From Ampullaceana balthica (lineage: Eukaryota > Mollusca > Gastropoda > Lymnaeidae): DNA of 64,000 bases. The stretch's first letter is position 1. Each line of letters opens with the position of its first letter. The notes under the pieces were generated by a model. It searched no databases. It was not told where the DNA came from and was given only the letters and a program-made list of their open reading frames with translations. Positions 26,201-40,900 of this stretch are shown piece after piece. Made by a program: the position numbers and the translations under genes. The stretch lies in NCBI GenBank assembly GCA_944989445.1, contig CALYLW010000059.1:1751001-1815000 (forward strand), read 5' to 3'.

Positions 26201-29200
26201 CTCTTCATGGGACCATGCGAGACACCACGACGCAAGTATGTGCAACCGAGCATGACGAATGATCCTCGCTGGGGTCGACCAATGTATAGAGACAGACAAT
26301 GGTCCTTGCGTTTCACTTGCATTGTTCCTTCACAGAAAAACGTGAGAAATGTAGTGCACTGGTGTTATCACGTCCGCCCCAGCGAAAACATTGTTTTTTG
26401 TCTTCAATTTTAAAAAATGTCTGTTTGTGCCCGTTCTATTACCCTTTTATAGCCAACACTAGCTGACCCGTGGCGTAGCATACGCCGCTACAGATTTAGT
26501 GACGGGTGAAGACCTCCTGAAAGACACAGTTGTCAAAATGGGGTGGGTTTGGGCAAATGACTGTGAGTGAAAGAAAAGAAGGAACTCGGGAGAGACCCAT
26601 GGTGTAGCATACGCCGCAGACTTGCTCATCTTAGACAGTGCAAAGAACGGTTGTTAGGGTACAGACACAAAAAGCAGCACTAAGTAAATAAAAAAATAGC
26701 GAGTAAACGTGAAGACATGCACACTTAGGTTGTTATTACCCGCCTCCCATTTATTACTACCATCCCTTAAACATAAACTGTGATTGACCGACGCTAGAGA
26801 GGGTTAGTCTCCACTTTCTTTGCACTCTCCATGATCAAGCCTGTGGCGTATGCTACTACGCGGGGCGTATAATTTAGTATATTTATACATAACTTAATGA
26901 CATCGGAGTGTAAAAGATTCAGTCTAAATATAATTTGATGGCATAGTATAGTCAAGTAGTGGTTTCAGTAGTCTAAACAAAATTTTATGGCTTGCAGTAT
27001 ACAAATTAGTCTAAACGCAGTTTAAAGTCATCTTCATGGAGTAGAAGTAAATCAAATTAGTCTAAACATAATTTAAATTCATCGTCATGGAGTAGAAGTA
27101 AATCCGTTAGTCTGGAGATAATTTTATGTCATGGACACGTATTATATATTATTATTTTTTTAAAAACTTTATGGGTTATAGATTACATTCAGGAGTCTAA
27201 AGATAATTTAATGTCATAGCCTAGTTGCAAGGGCGTGGGAGGATGATTGGGCTAAAGCCAGAGGGCCCCCAATGATTTAAGGGCCCTTAACTTGTTATAT
27301 TGTATAATAAAGTGGCTTGTCTGGGCCCCAGGTGGAATTGAAGCCAGGGGCTCCATGCAATCTTAATCCACCCATGCCTGGTAGTTCATAAATCGCACTT
27401 ACCGTGATTACAGCGAGGTCCATAGTTCCCTGTTTTGCAGCCATTTAAGCAAAGATCTGTCCCGTGTGAACATGATCCCCCAAAACAATTTTGAGGACAC
27501 TCTTAAGTAATAAAAATAGAAAAATGAAAAATTTATTCACACAAAAATTACCGGCGTTGCAATCAAATTATCTACATTAAAAAAAAAGATATCATTATAA
27601 AGTTTGTTGTTTTGGAAAATACGTCATAGTTAAAAAATAATTATTGATTTTATAAATCAATTGATACAATTAGCTTTAAAACAATTTGTTTTACAAATAT
27701 TTAGCTTTCTATTTCCAAAGCTGTTCATTTCGAGTATTATTTCATAACTAGATAAGACCGTGGCGTGGCATATGCCGCAGACTTGCTCATAGATAGTGCA
27801 AAGAAAGGATGGAAAGAACGAACACAAACAACAGCACGAAGATATCAGAAGATTGTGAATGAAAGTCGGAGGGGGGGGCAATCGCTGTCGTATTGATGGA
27901 CTTAAGAGATGCGCACTGCGGTTAGCTTCATACCCCGATCCTGCACCAACCTAGCTTGCCAACCATAAACTGTGATTGGCCGACCCTAGCGAGGTTCAGC
28001 TTTGTTCACAAAAGCGGTTAACCCTTAAATGCATGATTTTTAAAAAATCATTGAAAAAAATATTAAGATATGCTTTATTATTTCTTTATTCATTATAATA
28101 CATCTCAAAATTATTTTCGAAAATTAAAATATGTAATTTGTACAAAAACAACATGTTGCATATCTGCAACACCATGCAGTAAAGTCTGATTTTATTGTGA
28201 AAATGGAGGCAAATGTTTGGTGTTGTAATTGAAATAAATTAATTGCCAATTTCTTTCAAATTGATTCACTGTCATACAGTTTATGGCAGAACTCAGTTCC
28301 AAATCAACAGGCCAATAGAATCAAACATTGAGTAAGCGTACAATGGACTTGCAATTAAAAATACCGATATATTGTCTCAGTTCTTCTAGGTTGAGATTGA
28401 GTGGCTTGTTTACATCTGACTGGAGTATAACTATAAATTTGATTCATTGACGTATAATCCTTTCTAGCAAATCGTCTGAAAAAAGTTGTGATAACATTCA
28501 TAGGGCGAGCTCATGTTTTGAAATTCAATTGGAAGTTTGTCGCCCCCTGAAATCTAAGTTCCGCCTCTGTCAAGACTAAATTTTATGTTCCACACTATCT
28601 CCGCCCTTTTCTTTTGAGATGTTGAATTGGATGTTGCATGTGAAGTACATGGCTTTTCATCAATAGGTTCAACCTCAGCATTATAATGAATGACTTATTC
28701 ATTCAAAATGTGTAAGTCTTTATCACGGTGATTAGGTAAATAATTAAGGCACAGGCGTCACTAGGGGGGTGCGGGTGGTGCAGACCACACCGGGTGACAC
28801 CATCACAAAAGGTGACACTGAAGTGTAAAACTCTGAATGTGTCAGTTATTTGGCACTGGCAGACTCGGAGGAGGTCTATGGGGACACAAAAATATTTTTT
28901 AAATTTAAAAAGTATGTTTCCGCTGAGGATTGAACCCAGTACCTATCGCGTGCAAGGCGAGCGTGATAAACACTACAGTACGAACAACAAGTTATTATGT
29001 GAAGGAACAACGCAAGTAAAATGCAAGAAGGATTGTTTGTCTCGAAACATGCCCACCCCCGCCCCCCTTTTGAACCCACTTCGCTTGACTGGTCGTCTCC
29101 AGCGAGGGTCATTTGTCATGATCATTTGCACCAGTGGCGTCACTAGGGGGGTGTGGTGGGGGCGGGCCGCCCCGGGTGACACCATCAGGGGGTGACACCA

Positions 29201-32200
29201 AAATGTAAAATTCTGTATGTTCCCGTTATTTGGCACTGGAAAACTCGGAGGAGTTTTATGGGGTAATTCGTGAGGGGTGACACCATGAGCTACCGCCCCG
29301 GGTGACACCAACCCCAGTGACGCCTCTGATTTGCACACTACTCGCTCTTGATCTTGGTCTGGTGAATTATATATATAGATTCTTCGAAGTAATTATTTAA
29401 TTAAATTTTTTTAAACAAAAAAAAACACACTTGATGTGACTTCAATACAAATTTTTGATTCAACTTGCCTTTGATTCAAAAAAATGTATTTAAAAAAACC
29501 ACAATAAACGTACGTGTCGTCTTGCAATGGTCCCCTGTAAACCCTGGCCGACACGTATGCAAACATTTGCCGGTTTCTCGATGGCACGTGCTATTGACAC
29601 AGCCATAACTACACGCTGAAATATTTGATGTCTACTTTATATATATACACACACACATATATGAAATGACCCCTTTTCCAGTCAATGAGGGACAATGGGG
29701 CAAGTGATGTAGCGTTCACAAGTTTTTAGCCACCACTAGCGAGCAGGGGAATGTGTGGCCAGCACAATGCCCCCAGGGGCCTTGCCAGTACATGGGCTCG
29801 AACCCCTGACTCGGGATCTGCCTCGGTTCGATAGTCCAGTGCGCTACCACTTATCGCGCCCCTCAATAGAGATATATACACCCACACAAACACCATTTCG
29901 CGTACCCTAACTGTGTTTAATATATCTACAGATATTTTAAAGATTAGAGAACACTTACATTAGTCAGTTCAATCATCAACCACCTAACAAACATTTCCAT
30001 TATTTTCAACCGATAAATCAAAGAACGCTTGCTAGAAATATGAAATACAGTTCAATATGCTCTTTTCCATTAATGTAAATTTTTTTGGTAATAATAACCA
30101 TCGCGGTTTTTTTTCCTTCATATTTTGTCAGTGCGCACATACGTTCTCAACTGAATTGAATGATTTTAAAAAGAAAATTTTATCTGTATAGAAAGTTTAA
30201 CCCACCTCCTTGTTAATCTGGTTTTAACTTTTGTGTCAACTAGTATATTTGTGAAACATTTTATTAGTGTTTGGTTTTATTTTACTACTCTTAAAATATG
30301 AAATGCGTGTTATTTAATGTAAACAACTACAGGTTAACACTAAAAGTTAATGAAAAACTTAGCATTTGTTTATTGTGCATTAAACAGAATATTCAGAAAA
30401 GATGTAAATAAATGTAACACATTATTATCATCGTTTTTTTTAAATAATAGGAACGATTCAGGAAGTTAAAATACACTTAAGCTTCTTCAATGCGCAAACT
30501 TGCATTTTGCAGACATAACAACCAACAAATAAACACACGCACGCACTCACTGAGGCACACGCGGATAAAGAGAATCAGTTAACAATCCTAAAAAATAAAG
30601 TTAAACTTATAAAATAATTAGTGTGTATTTTTATTTGTTTTGTTTTTAACGAAATGTATTCTCTTAACGGCGACTGGATAGCGAAGTCAATAGAGCGCTT
30701 GCCTCACAGGCTCACAAAGTCAATAGAGCTCTCGCCTGACAGGCTCACAAAGCCAATAGAGCGCTCGCCTCACAGGCTCATAGAGTCAATAAAGCGCTTG
30801 CCTCAGAGGCTCACAAAGTCAATAGAGCGCTCGCCTCACAGGCTCACAAAGCTTGAGGTGGTGGGATCTAGGCGAGAGTAAAACAAATGATGAACGACTA
30901 TCGCTTAAAAAAACAACGCTGACTTGGCGAAGAGATGGGCGCCGCAAGGTCTACGAAGCTACGAGAAAGTTCTAATGAAAACATTAGAACCCCTTACGAA
31001 CACGCGGTCATGGGTAAAAAAACAACTCTCTTAAAGTATGCACTTATAAAAATCTTTCCTCGGGTGTAGAAAGTAATCAGGCTGTTATTTGTTTTTAAAT
31101 CTGTAGATAAAACATGTGAACGCTACTTCTCTTGCCCCATAGTCCGTCATGGACTGGAAATGGGGTTATATTATATTTAAAATAACAAACCCAATTACTA
31201 AACATTGTGAAATGTTACGAGAAGCTGCGCTCTGTTAATCTCTACACCAAGATTTTCATGGTTTACTATACATTTACTTCAATTTTCATTGGAATTAACC
31301 AGAACACAGCAACCGGGAAAGTAATCTCAGAAATATATTATCCACTACTTTTGTAGTGGTTATTCTGTTTGGCCTTGGCTTTTATCCAATAGACATAATA
31401 TACTTTAGATAGATGTTTAACTTCCGCTGGCTTGTGTTCACCAATGTTTTGTTGGTTTAACAGATAGGCTGTTCTTGCTGGGTCATAGGAGCCGAAGGAG
31501 CGAACTTCCAAAAATAAAGACATTTACTTAAACAGAGGACGCTTGAGAATTTACTAAATTTGTGTATTTTAAAAATCCTTTATATTATTAACTCGTGGTG
31601 TCTGCGTGCTTGCTTGAGGCGGTGCCGAAAAAACTTTGGATCGATTGTTAACCCACTTCCTCGTAATCTAGAGAGCTAATATTTTGCAGGCAGACTCGTG
31701 CCGATTATAAAAATGATGTTTCAAAATTTCAGATAAATCGAATGTACCGTAATTAGATTCATGAATATTCAGATTATCGTTATTTATCTCTATGTAACAT
31801 GTTAACTTGTTTTGCAATATTATCGTGGTGCGTATTATATTAAACAACCTTTCCTGTCGCGCAATAGGTTGCGTATTTTAGTGACAATACTTTTTATTTT
31901 ATAAACATATTCCCGATCGGTGCGCATTATATTAAACATGTTTTACGACACAACTACAATTTCGTATTTTTGGATTGTCTTGCACTGCGTATTATAATGA
32001 ACATTCTTTTAGTTATGTCTCGTACATAAAGGATTTATAGTCAAAAACTTGGTTTTTTACGTTTTTTAAATTTTTATTTTGACTTTATCGAGTATATTCT
32101 TAAACTTAAAAGACGAAACGAGTTGTCATACCAACGTCACACAATGGGCCGTAAAATCCAATCTTACATCCGTATTTGCAATCACCACTGGTTTCTGAAC

Positions 32201-33487
32201 ATGAACCTCCAAGACAGTTTACTGGACAATCTTTAAGAGTAAATGGCATCAACTCAACATTTAAGATGTATGTAGAAAAAAATTCAATAAATACAATATA
32301 CACAAACATATTCAGTAGACTCAACTTCTCTCACTTTTTAAATCCCTTATATTAACTTCACCGCCGTCTCTGTCTCTCTCTCTGTCTGTCTCTCTCTCAT
32401 CATCTCATGGGCTCGGCGGGCGGAAAAACAGAAGTCAAAAATGACCCACTTCCAATGATCCGATCGAACTGAAATTTGGCACACGGACCCGTCTTACCTA
32501 ACAATGCATCGTATCAAAATTTCAGATCGATCGAACGTACCGTAATTAAATTAATGCATTTTTAGTTTATCCTTATATGAGGTATGTAATTTAAAATCAC
32601 GATTTGTTATTGTTTTTTTGCCACGTGAAAGTTTGAGCATTGAGGCGACCCAACGAAACGACGGTGCGCTTTTGTTTACATTTTACGTGTCACTCTGAGC
32701 TCGGTCAAGCGAATCGGTGACCAGACTTTTCCCCTCTCCCCCTCCCACCCACCCCTCCCCCCCACCCCTCCCCCCCTAGGGTTATGAAGCAAACTTGTGT
32801 TAAGACAGATTCAGTCTGTAAATGTTTGAAAATAATCAATACTGTTAGTTATGTCTCATATATAAGGGATTTATAGTCAAAAACTTTGTTTTTACGGGTT
32901 TGTTTTATTTAAATCCCTTATATTAACTTCGCGGCCGTCTCTCTCTCTGTCTGTCTCTCTCTCATCATCTCATGGGCTCGGCGGGCGGAAAAACAGAAGT
33001 CAAAAATGACCCACTTCCAATGATCCGATCGAACTGAAATTTGGCACACGGACCCGTCTTACCTAACAATGCATCGTATCAAAATTTCAGATCGATCGAA
33101 CGTACCGTAATTAAATTAATGCATTTTTAGTTTATCCTTATATGAGGTATGTAATTTAAAATCACGATTTGTTATTGTTTTTTTGCCACGTGAAAGTTTG
33201 AGCATTGAGGCGACCCAACGAAACGACGGTGCGCTTTTGTTTACATTTTACGTGTCACTCTGAGCTCGGTCAAGCGAATCGGTGACCAGACTTTTCCCCT
33301 CTCCCCCTCCCACCCACCCCTCCCCCCCTAGGGTTATAAAGCAAACTTGTGTTAAGACAGATTCAGTCTGTAAATGTTTGAAAATAATCAATACTGTTAG
33401 TTATGTCTCATATATAAGGGATTTATAGTCAAAAACTTTGTTTTTACGGGTTTGTTTTATTAAATCCCTTATATTAACTTCACCGGC

Positions 33488-33525
<38 letters not shown>

Positions 33526-34882
33526 GTCTGTCTTGGGCTCGGCGGGCGGAAAAACAGAAGTCAAAAATGACCCACTTCCCATGATCCGATCAAACTGAAA
33601 TTTGGCATACGGACCCGTCGAATCTAACAATGCATCGTATCAAAATTTCAGATCGATCGAACGTACCATAATTAAATTAATGCATTTTTAGTTTATCCTT
33701 ATATGAGGTATGTAATTCAAAATTCACTGTTTTTTTTTGTTTTTAAATCCCTTATATTAACTTCACGGCCGTCTCTCTCTGTCTCTCTCTCATCATCTCA
33801 TGGGCTCGGCGGGCGGAAAAACAAAAGTCGAAAATGACCCACTTTCAATGATCCGATCGAACTGAAATTTGGCACACAGACCCGTCTTACCTAACAATGC
33901 ATCGTATCAAAATTTCAGATCGATCGAACGTACCGTAATTAAATTAATGCATTTTTAGTTTATCCTTATATGAGGTATGTAATTTAAAATCACGATTTGT
34001 TATTGTTTTTTTGCCACGTGAAAGTTTGAGCATTGAGGCGACCCAACGAAACGACGGTGCGCTTTTGTTTACATTTTACGTGTCACTCTGAGCTCGGTCA
34101 AGCGAATCGGTGACCAGACTTTTCCCCTCTCCCCCTCCCACCCACCCCTCCCCCCCACCCCTCCCCCCTTAGGGTTATGAAGCAAACTTGTGTTAAGACA
34201 GATTCAGTCTGTAAATGTTTGAAAATAATCAATACTGTTAGTTATGTCTCATATATAAGGGATTTATAGTCAAAAACTTTGTTTTTACGGGTTTGTTTTA
34301 TTAAATCCCTTATATTAACTTCGCGGCCGTCTCTCTCTCTCTGTCTGTCTCTCTCTCATCATCTCATGGGCTCGGCGGGCGGAAAAACAGAAGTCAAAAA
34401 TGACCCACTTCCAATGATCCGATCGAACTGAAATTTGGCACACGGACCCGTCTTACCTAACAATGCATCGTATCAAAATTTCAGATCGATCGAACGTACC
34501 GTAATTAAATTAATGCATTTTTAGTTTATCCTTATATGAGGTATGTAATTTAAAATTCACGATTTGTTATTGTTTTTTTGCCACGTGAAAGTTTGAGCAT
34601 TGAGGCGACCCAACGAAACGACGGTGCGCTTTTGTTTACATTTTACGTGTCACTCTGAGCTCGGTCAAGCGAATCGGTGACCAGACTTTTCCCCTCTCCC
34701 CCTCCCACCCACCCCTCCCCCCCTAGGGTTATAAAGCAAACTTGTGTTAAGACAGATTCAGTCTGTAAATGTTTGAAAATAATCAATACTGTTAGTTATG
34801 TCTCATATATAAGGGATTTATAGTCAAAAACTTTGTTTTTACGGGTTTGTTTTATTAAATCCCTTATATTAACTTCACCGGC

Positions 34883-34918
<36 letters not shown>

Positions 34919-37900
34919 GTCTGTCTTGGGCTCGGCGGGCGGAAAAACAGAAGTCAAAAATGACCCACTTCCCATGATCCGATCAAACTGAAATTTGGCA
35001 TACGGACCCGTCGAATCTAACAATGCATCGTATCAAAATTTCAGATCGATCGAACGTACCATAATTAAATTAATGCATTTTTAGTTTATCCTTATATGAG
35101 GTATGTAATTCAAAATTCACTGTTTTTTTTGTTTTTAAATCCCTTATATTAACTTCACGGCCGTCTCTCTCTGTCTCTCTCTCATCATCTCATGGGCTCG
35201 GCGGGCGGAAAAACAAAAGTCGAAAATGACCCACTTTCAATGATCCGATCGAACTGAAATTTGGCACACAGACCCGTCTTACCTAACAATGCATCGTATC
35301 AAAATTTCAGATCGATCGAACGTACCGTAATTAAATTAATGCATTTTTAGTTTATCCTTATATGAGGTATGTAATTTAAATTCACGATTTGTTATTGTTT
35401 TTTTGCCACGTGAAAGTTTGAGCATTGAGGCGACCCAACGAAACGACGGTGCGCTTTTGTTTACATTTTACGTGTCACTCTGAGCTCGGTCAAGCGAATC
35501 GGTGACCAGACTTTTCCCCTCTCCCCCTCCCACCCACCCCTCCCCCCTAGGGTTATGATGCAAAGTTGAGTTAAGACAGATTCAGTCTGTAAATGTTTGA
35601 AAATAATCAATACTGTTAGTTATGTCTCATATATAAGGGATTTATAGTCAAAAACTTTGTTTTTACGGGTTTGTTTTATTTAAATCCCTTATATTAACTT
35701 CACCGCCGTCTCTCTCTGTCTCTCTCTCATCATCTCATGGGCTCGGCGGGCGGAAAAACAGAAGTCAAAAATGACCCACTTCCAATGATCCGATCGAACT
35801 GAAATTTGGCACACGGACCCGTCTTACCTAACAATGCATCGTATCAAAATTTCAGATCGATCGAACGTACCGTAATTAAATTAATGCATTTTTAGTTTAT
35901 CCTTATATGAAATATGTAATTTAAAATCACGATTTGTTATTGTTTTTTTGCCACGTGAAAGTTTGAGCATTGAGGCGACCCAACGAAACGACGGTGCGCT
36001 TTTGTTTACATTTTACGTGTCGCTCTGAGCTCGGTCAAGCGAATCGGTGACCAGACTTTTACCCTCTCCCCCTCCCACCCACCCCTCCCCCCTAGGGTTA
36101 TGATGCAAAGTTGAGTTAAGACAGATTCAGTCTGTAAATGTTTGAAAATAATCAATACTGTTAGTTATGTCTCATATATAAGGGATTTATAGTCAAAAAC
36201 TTTGTTTTTACGGGTTTGTTTTATTTTAAATTCCAGTTCCACGTGAGTTTGAGTTGACGCCGACCGTCATGTTGACGACGACCGTCGTGCCGACACCCCC
36301 TCACATCCCACCCCCATTTATTAAAGACAAGGGACATCACTCAGTGTCAGTCTGTAAATGTTTAAAAATAATCACTACTGTTAGTTATGTCTCATATATA
36401 AGGGATTTATAGTCAAAAACTTTGTTTTTACGGGTTTGTTTTATTAAATCCCTTATATTAACTTCGCGGATTTTGCCTCATTTATGTAATTCTCTACTTG
36501 TTTTCATTGGTGTTGATTTCGCTAGAAGTTTATTTAGGTTAAAGTTTTTAGTGTCATGCTTTTCTTAGACGGAGTAGGAGTTTTTCATAGGCGTTAAGCA
36601 GATTAAAATGAATTTAGGCAAATCACAATTTTTAAAGTGTCAAGATGCGCTTGTTTAATTCTTATTTTCCTAGTTAGGATAGCTTTGTTTGCTTAACGAA
36701 GGGCTATCGCTATCAAAATTATAATATTATTCGTATTTTGAAGTATTTTAAAATTATTTTTTGCTGTTGTAATTTTGATCCATTTGTTTAAGTATTCTAA
36801 TTTTGTATTGTATTAGGCCTAATATTTTAACATGTCAAGTCATTTTTTTTTAATGTGCGTTCTGCTAAAGTTACCTGGTATTTTTTTTATTACGCTTGAT
36901 ATAAGTATACGCCTCGCCGTGTGTTATTACCTTCCTAATATCACTTGTATAGCCTACGTAGTTATTATTAATTATATTTATAATTTAATTTTATTGTTTT
37001 GTATTTTTAAAACGCAATAATAATTACAAATTACGTCATTTCATGGTTTCTCAAGTCAGTTGTTTAAAATATCAATTGGGCAACTTGGAAATAATCAAAA
37101 TAAAACTAATAGTGGCCGCTTACCCTGTCTTTATGTATTATGGGTAAATTATTCGTATTATAAATTTCAGAAAATGGAGAATTAAATTTTTGAAAAACAA
37201 TTGGTATAATAAAACCGGATGCCCATTCCGACGGTTAAACATACAGCATGGTCGGTGAAATGAACATAGGGGTTGAAAGTATCATTTTACAGATTTGGGT
37301 AACTTCAAAATACAATTTTTAAACACGTCGCTAAAGAAAAAAAAATTAAACTATTTATTCTTAAAAATGATTAACATCTGTAAATAGTTTTAATAACAAA
37401 CATGCCTCCTTTTGCTAGATTTCAGCACAGTACGTAAAGAATCCTTTACGTAACGTACACAGTACACATATCTGGGAAAGGGAGGCATAATCATCATCAA
37501 TGTTACATTCATTTAGCCAACATTCATTTCAACATTGTCTGGGCGTGGGTGTTCGTATATTTCATTTATTTAATTAATTGAAAAATTGATCAACTCACCT
37601 TGACATTTAGGTCCAAAATATTCGTCTCTGCATCCATATGTACACCTTCCGGTATTTTCATTGCATGACCCATCTTGTGCACAACCGGGACCACAAGCTG
37701 AGAACGTGTACGTGAGACGTTGATAAATCAAAACTATTATATTTTAACCATAAAATCTAGCTTGAGCTATCTACATTTAGAAACTAGATTTTCAATATGG
37801 TAAGTTTTAAAATCTACGTTTAGATTCAGTAAAAAATTAATCTTATCATTAGCCCTTATGGTGCGTTGTATTGAATTATAGAATTTTTTAAAATATTAAT

Positions 37901-40900
37901 TCCATTCTTATTGTTTCATTAAGTTGTTTTTGTTCATAAAGTCTTACACAAAAACCTACTATAAGACATAATCGTCTGACGATTGATACTGGTGTGTTAA
38001 TAATTGATCGAATTTTATTTATTGAAAAAAGTTTTTCAAAAATAAATTTTCATTTACACTAAAAGGCAATGAAAAGTTGTAAACTTACGCAGACATTTTT
38101 CACCGTAATGTTTTATATTACAGTTACGTTCACAATAGGGTTTATTTGTATTACAAGTGCCTTGTGCAACACACCCAAATGTGCACTCTAAAACATTGAA
38201 AAATGAAAACAAAATATATGCCAATTAAGACGTATTTATAAGCTGTGAAACCCAATCTCATCACTCCCAACAAACTTTCAAGCTGTCACACCTCCATCGC
38301 CAACGATTAATCAAACTGTCGCACCTCCATCATCAACGATTAATCAAACTGTCATTACACCTCCACTGCCAACGATTAATCAAACTGTCACACCTCCATC
38401 ACCAACGATTAGTCAAAATGTCACACCTCAACCACCAATGATTAATCAAACTGTCACACCTCCATCGCAAACGATTAATCAAACTGTCACACCTCCATCG
38501 CCAAAGATTAATCAAACTGTCACACACCGATCGCCAACGATTAATCAAATTGTCACACTTCCACCGCCAACGATTAATCAAACTGTCACACCTCCATCGC
38601 CAACGATTAATCAAACTGTCACATCTCCACCGCCAACGATTAATCAAACCTTCACACCTCCATCGACAACGATTAATCAAACTATCATCACACCTCCATT
38701 GCCAACGATTAATCAAACTGTCACATCTCCATCACCAACGATTAATCAAAATGACACACCTCCATCGCCAAAGATTAATCAAACTGTCACACCTCCATCG
38801 CAAACGAGTAATCAAACTGTCATCACACCTCCACTGCCAACGATTAATCAAACTGTCACACCTCCACCGCCAACGAGTAATCAAACTGTCACACCTCCAC
38901 AGCCAACGAGTAATGAAACTGTCACACCTCCATTCCCAACGATTAATCAAACTGTCACACCTCCATCGCCAACGATTAATCAAACTGTCATCAAACCTCC
39001 ATCGCCAACGATTAATCAAACTGTCACACCTCCATCGCCAACGATAAATCAAACTGTCACACCTCGACCGCCAACGATTAAAAAAACTGTCATCACCTCC
39101 ATCGCCAACGATTAATCAAACTGTCACACCTCCACCGCCAACGAGTAATCAAACAGTCACACCTCCACAGCCAACGAGTAATCAAACTGTCACACCTCCA
39201 TTGCCAACGATTAATCAAACTGTCACACCTCCATCGCCAACGATTAATCAAACTGTCATCACACCTCCATCGCCAACGATTAATCAAACTGTCACACCTC
39301 CACAGCCAACGAGTAATCAAACTGTCACACCTCCACAGCCAACGAGTAATCAAACTGTCACACCTCCATTGCCAACGATTAATCAAACTGTCACACCTCC
39401 ATCACCAACGATTAATCAAACTGTCATTACACCTCCACTGCCAACGATTAATCAAACTATCACACCTCAATCACCAACGATTAATCAAAATGTCACACCT
39501 CCACCACCAATGATTAATCAAACTGTCACACCTCCATCGCAAACGATTAATCAAACTGTCACACCTCCATCGCCAAAGATTAATCAAACTGTCACACACC
39601 CATCGCCAACGATTAATCAAATTGTCACACTTCCACCGCCAACGATTAATCAAACTGTCACACCTCCATCGCCAACGATTAATCAAACCTTCACACCTCC
39701 ATCACCATCGATAAATCAAACTGTCACACCTCGACCGCCAACGATTAATAAAACTGTCATCACACCTCCATCGCCAACGATTAATCAAACTGTCACACCT
39801 CCACCGCCAACGAGTAATCAAACAGTCACACCTCCACAGCCAACGAGTAATCAAACTGTCACACCTCCATTGCAAACGATTAATCAAACTGTCACACCTC
39901 CATCGCCAACGATTAATCAAACTGTCATCACACCTCCATCGCCAACGATTAATCAAACTGTCACACCTCCACCGCCAACGAGTAATCAAACTGTCACACC
40001 TCCACAGCCAACGAGTAATCAAACTGTCACACCTCCATTGCCAACGTTTAATCAAACTGTCACACCTCCATCGCCAACGATTAATCAAACTGTCATCACA
40101 CCTCCACTGCCAACGATTAATCAAACTGTCACACCTCCATCGCCAGCGATTAATCAAACTGTCACACCTCCATCACCAACGATTAATCAAAATGTCACAC
40201 CTCCATCGCCAAAGATTAATCAAACTGTCACACCTCCATCGCCAACGAGTAATCAAACTGTCATCACACCTCCACTGCCAACGATTAATCAAACTGTCAC
40301 ACCTCCACCGCCAACGAGTAATCAAACTGTCACACCTCCATAGCCAACGAGTAATGAAACTGTCACACCTCCATTCCCAACGATTAATCAAACTGTCACA
40401 CCTCCATCGCAAACGATTAATCAAACTGTCATCACACCTCCATTGCCAACGATTAATCAAACTGTCACACCTCCATCACCAACGATAAATCAAACTGTCA
40501 CACCTCGACCGCCAACGATTAATAAAACTGTCACACATCCACCACCAATGATTAATCAAACTGTCAAATCTCCATCGCCAACGATTAATCAAACTGTCAC
40601 ACCTCCACAGCCAACGAGTAATCAAACTGTCACACCTCCATTTCCAACGATTAATCAAACTGTCACACCTCCATTACCAACGATTAATCAAACTGTCATC
40701 ACACCTCCACTGCCAACGATTAATCAAACTGTCACACCTCCATCACCAACGATTAATCAAACTGTCACACCTCCATCGCCAAAGATTAATCAAACTGTCA
40801 CACCTCCATCGCCAACGAGTAATCAAACTGTCATCACACCTCCACTGCCAACGATTAATAAAACTGTCACACCTCCACCGCCAACGAGTAATCAAACTGT

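Larger units (their letters stand above)
27748..29379 (-). mobile_element. Helitron-like element, interrupted
   Basis: 5' end A/TCTATATATATAATTCACC at 29379 and 3' end hairpin-like GCGGCATATGCCACGCC then CTAG/T at 27748, both on the minus strand. Family body at 27770-28010 and 28920-29130. The middle (about 28020-28740) is unrelated AT-rich sequence, and two copies of a GGCGTCACTAG MITE family are inserted. That the two ends belong to one insertion is inference from order and strand. Confidence 0.5.

Noticed and set aside
26101..26322. Minus-strand IYIYIY frames
   Set aside because: Pure translation of the AT microsatellite.
27228..27385. Possible MITE with AGGGCGTGGGAGG and CCACCCATGCC ends
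   Set aside because: The ends match only loosely and I find no target duplication.
28794..29338. 133- and 121-residue frames
   Set aside because: They run across a pseudo-tRNA, a Helitron-like body and a hAT MITE; all are repeat shadows.
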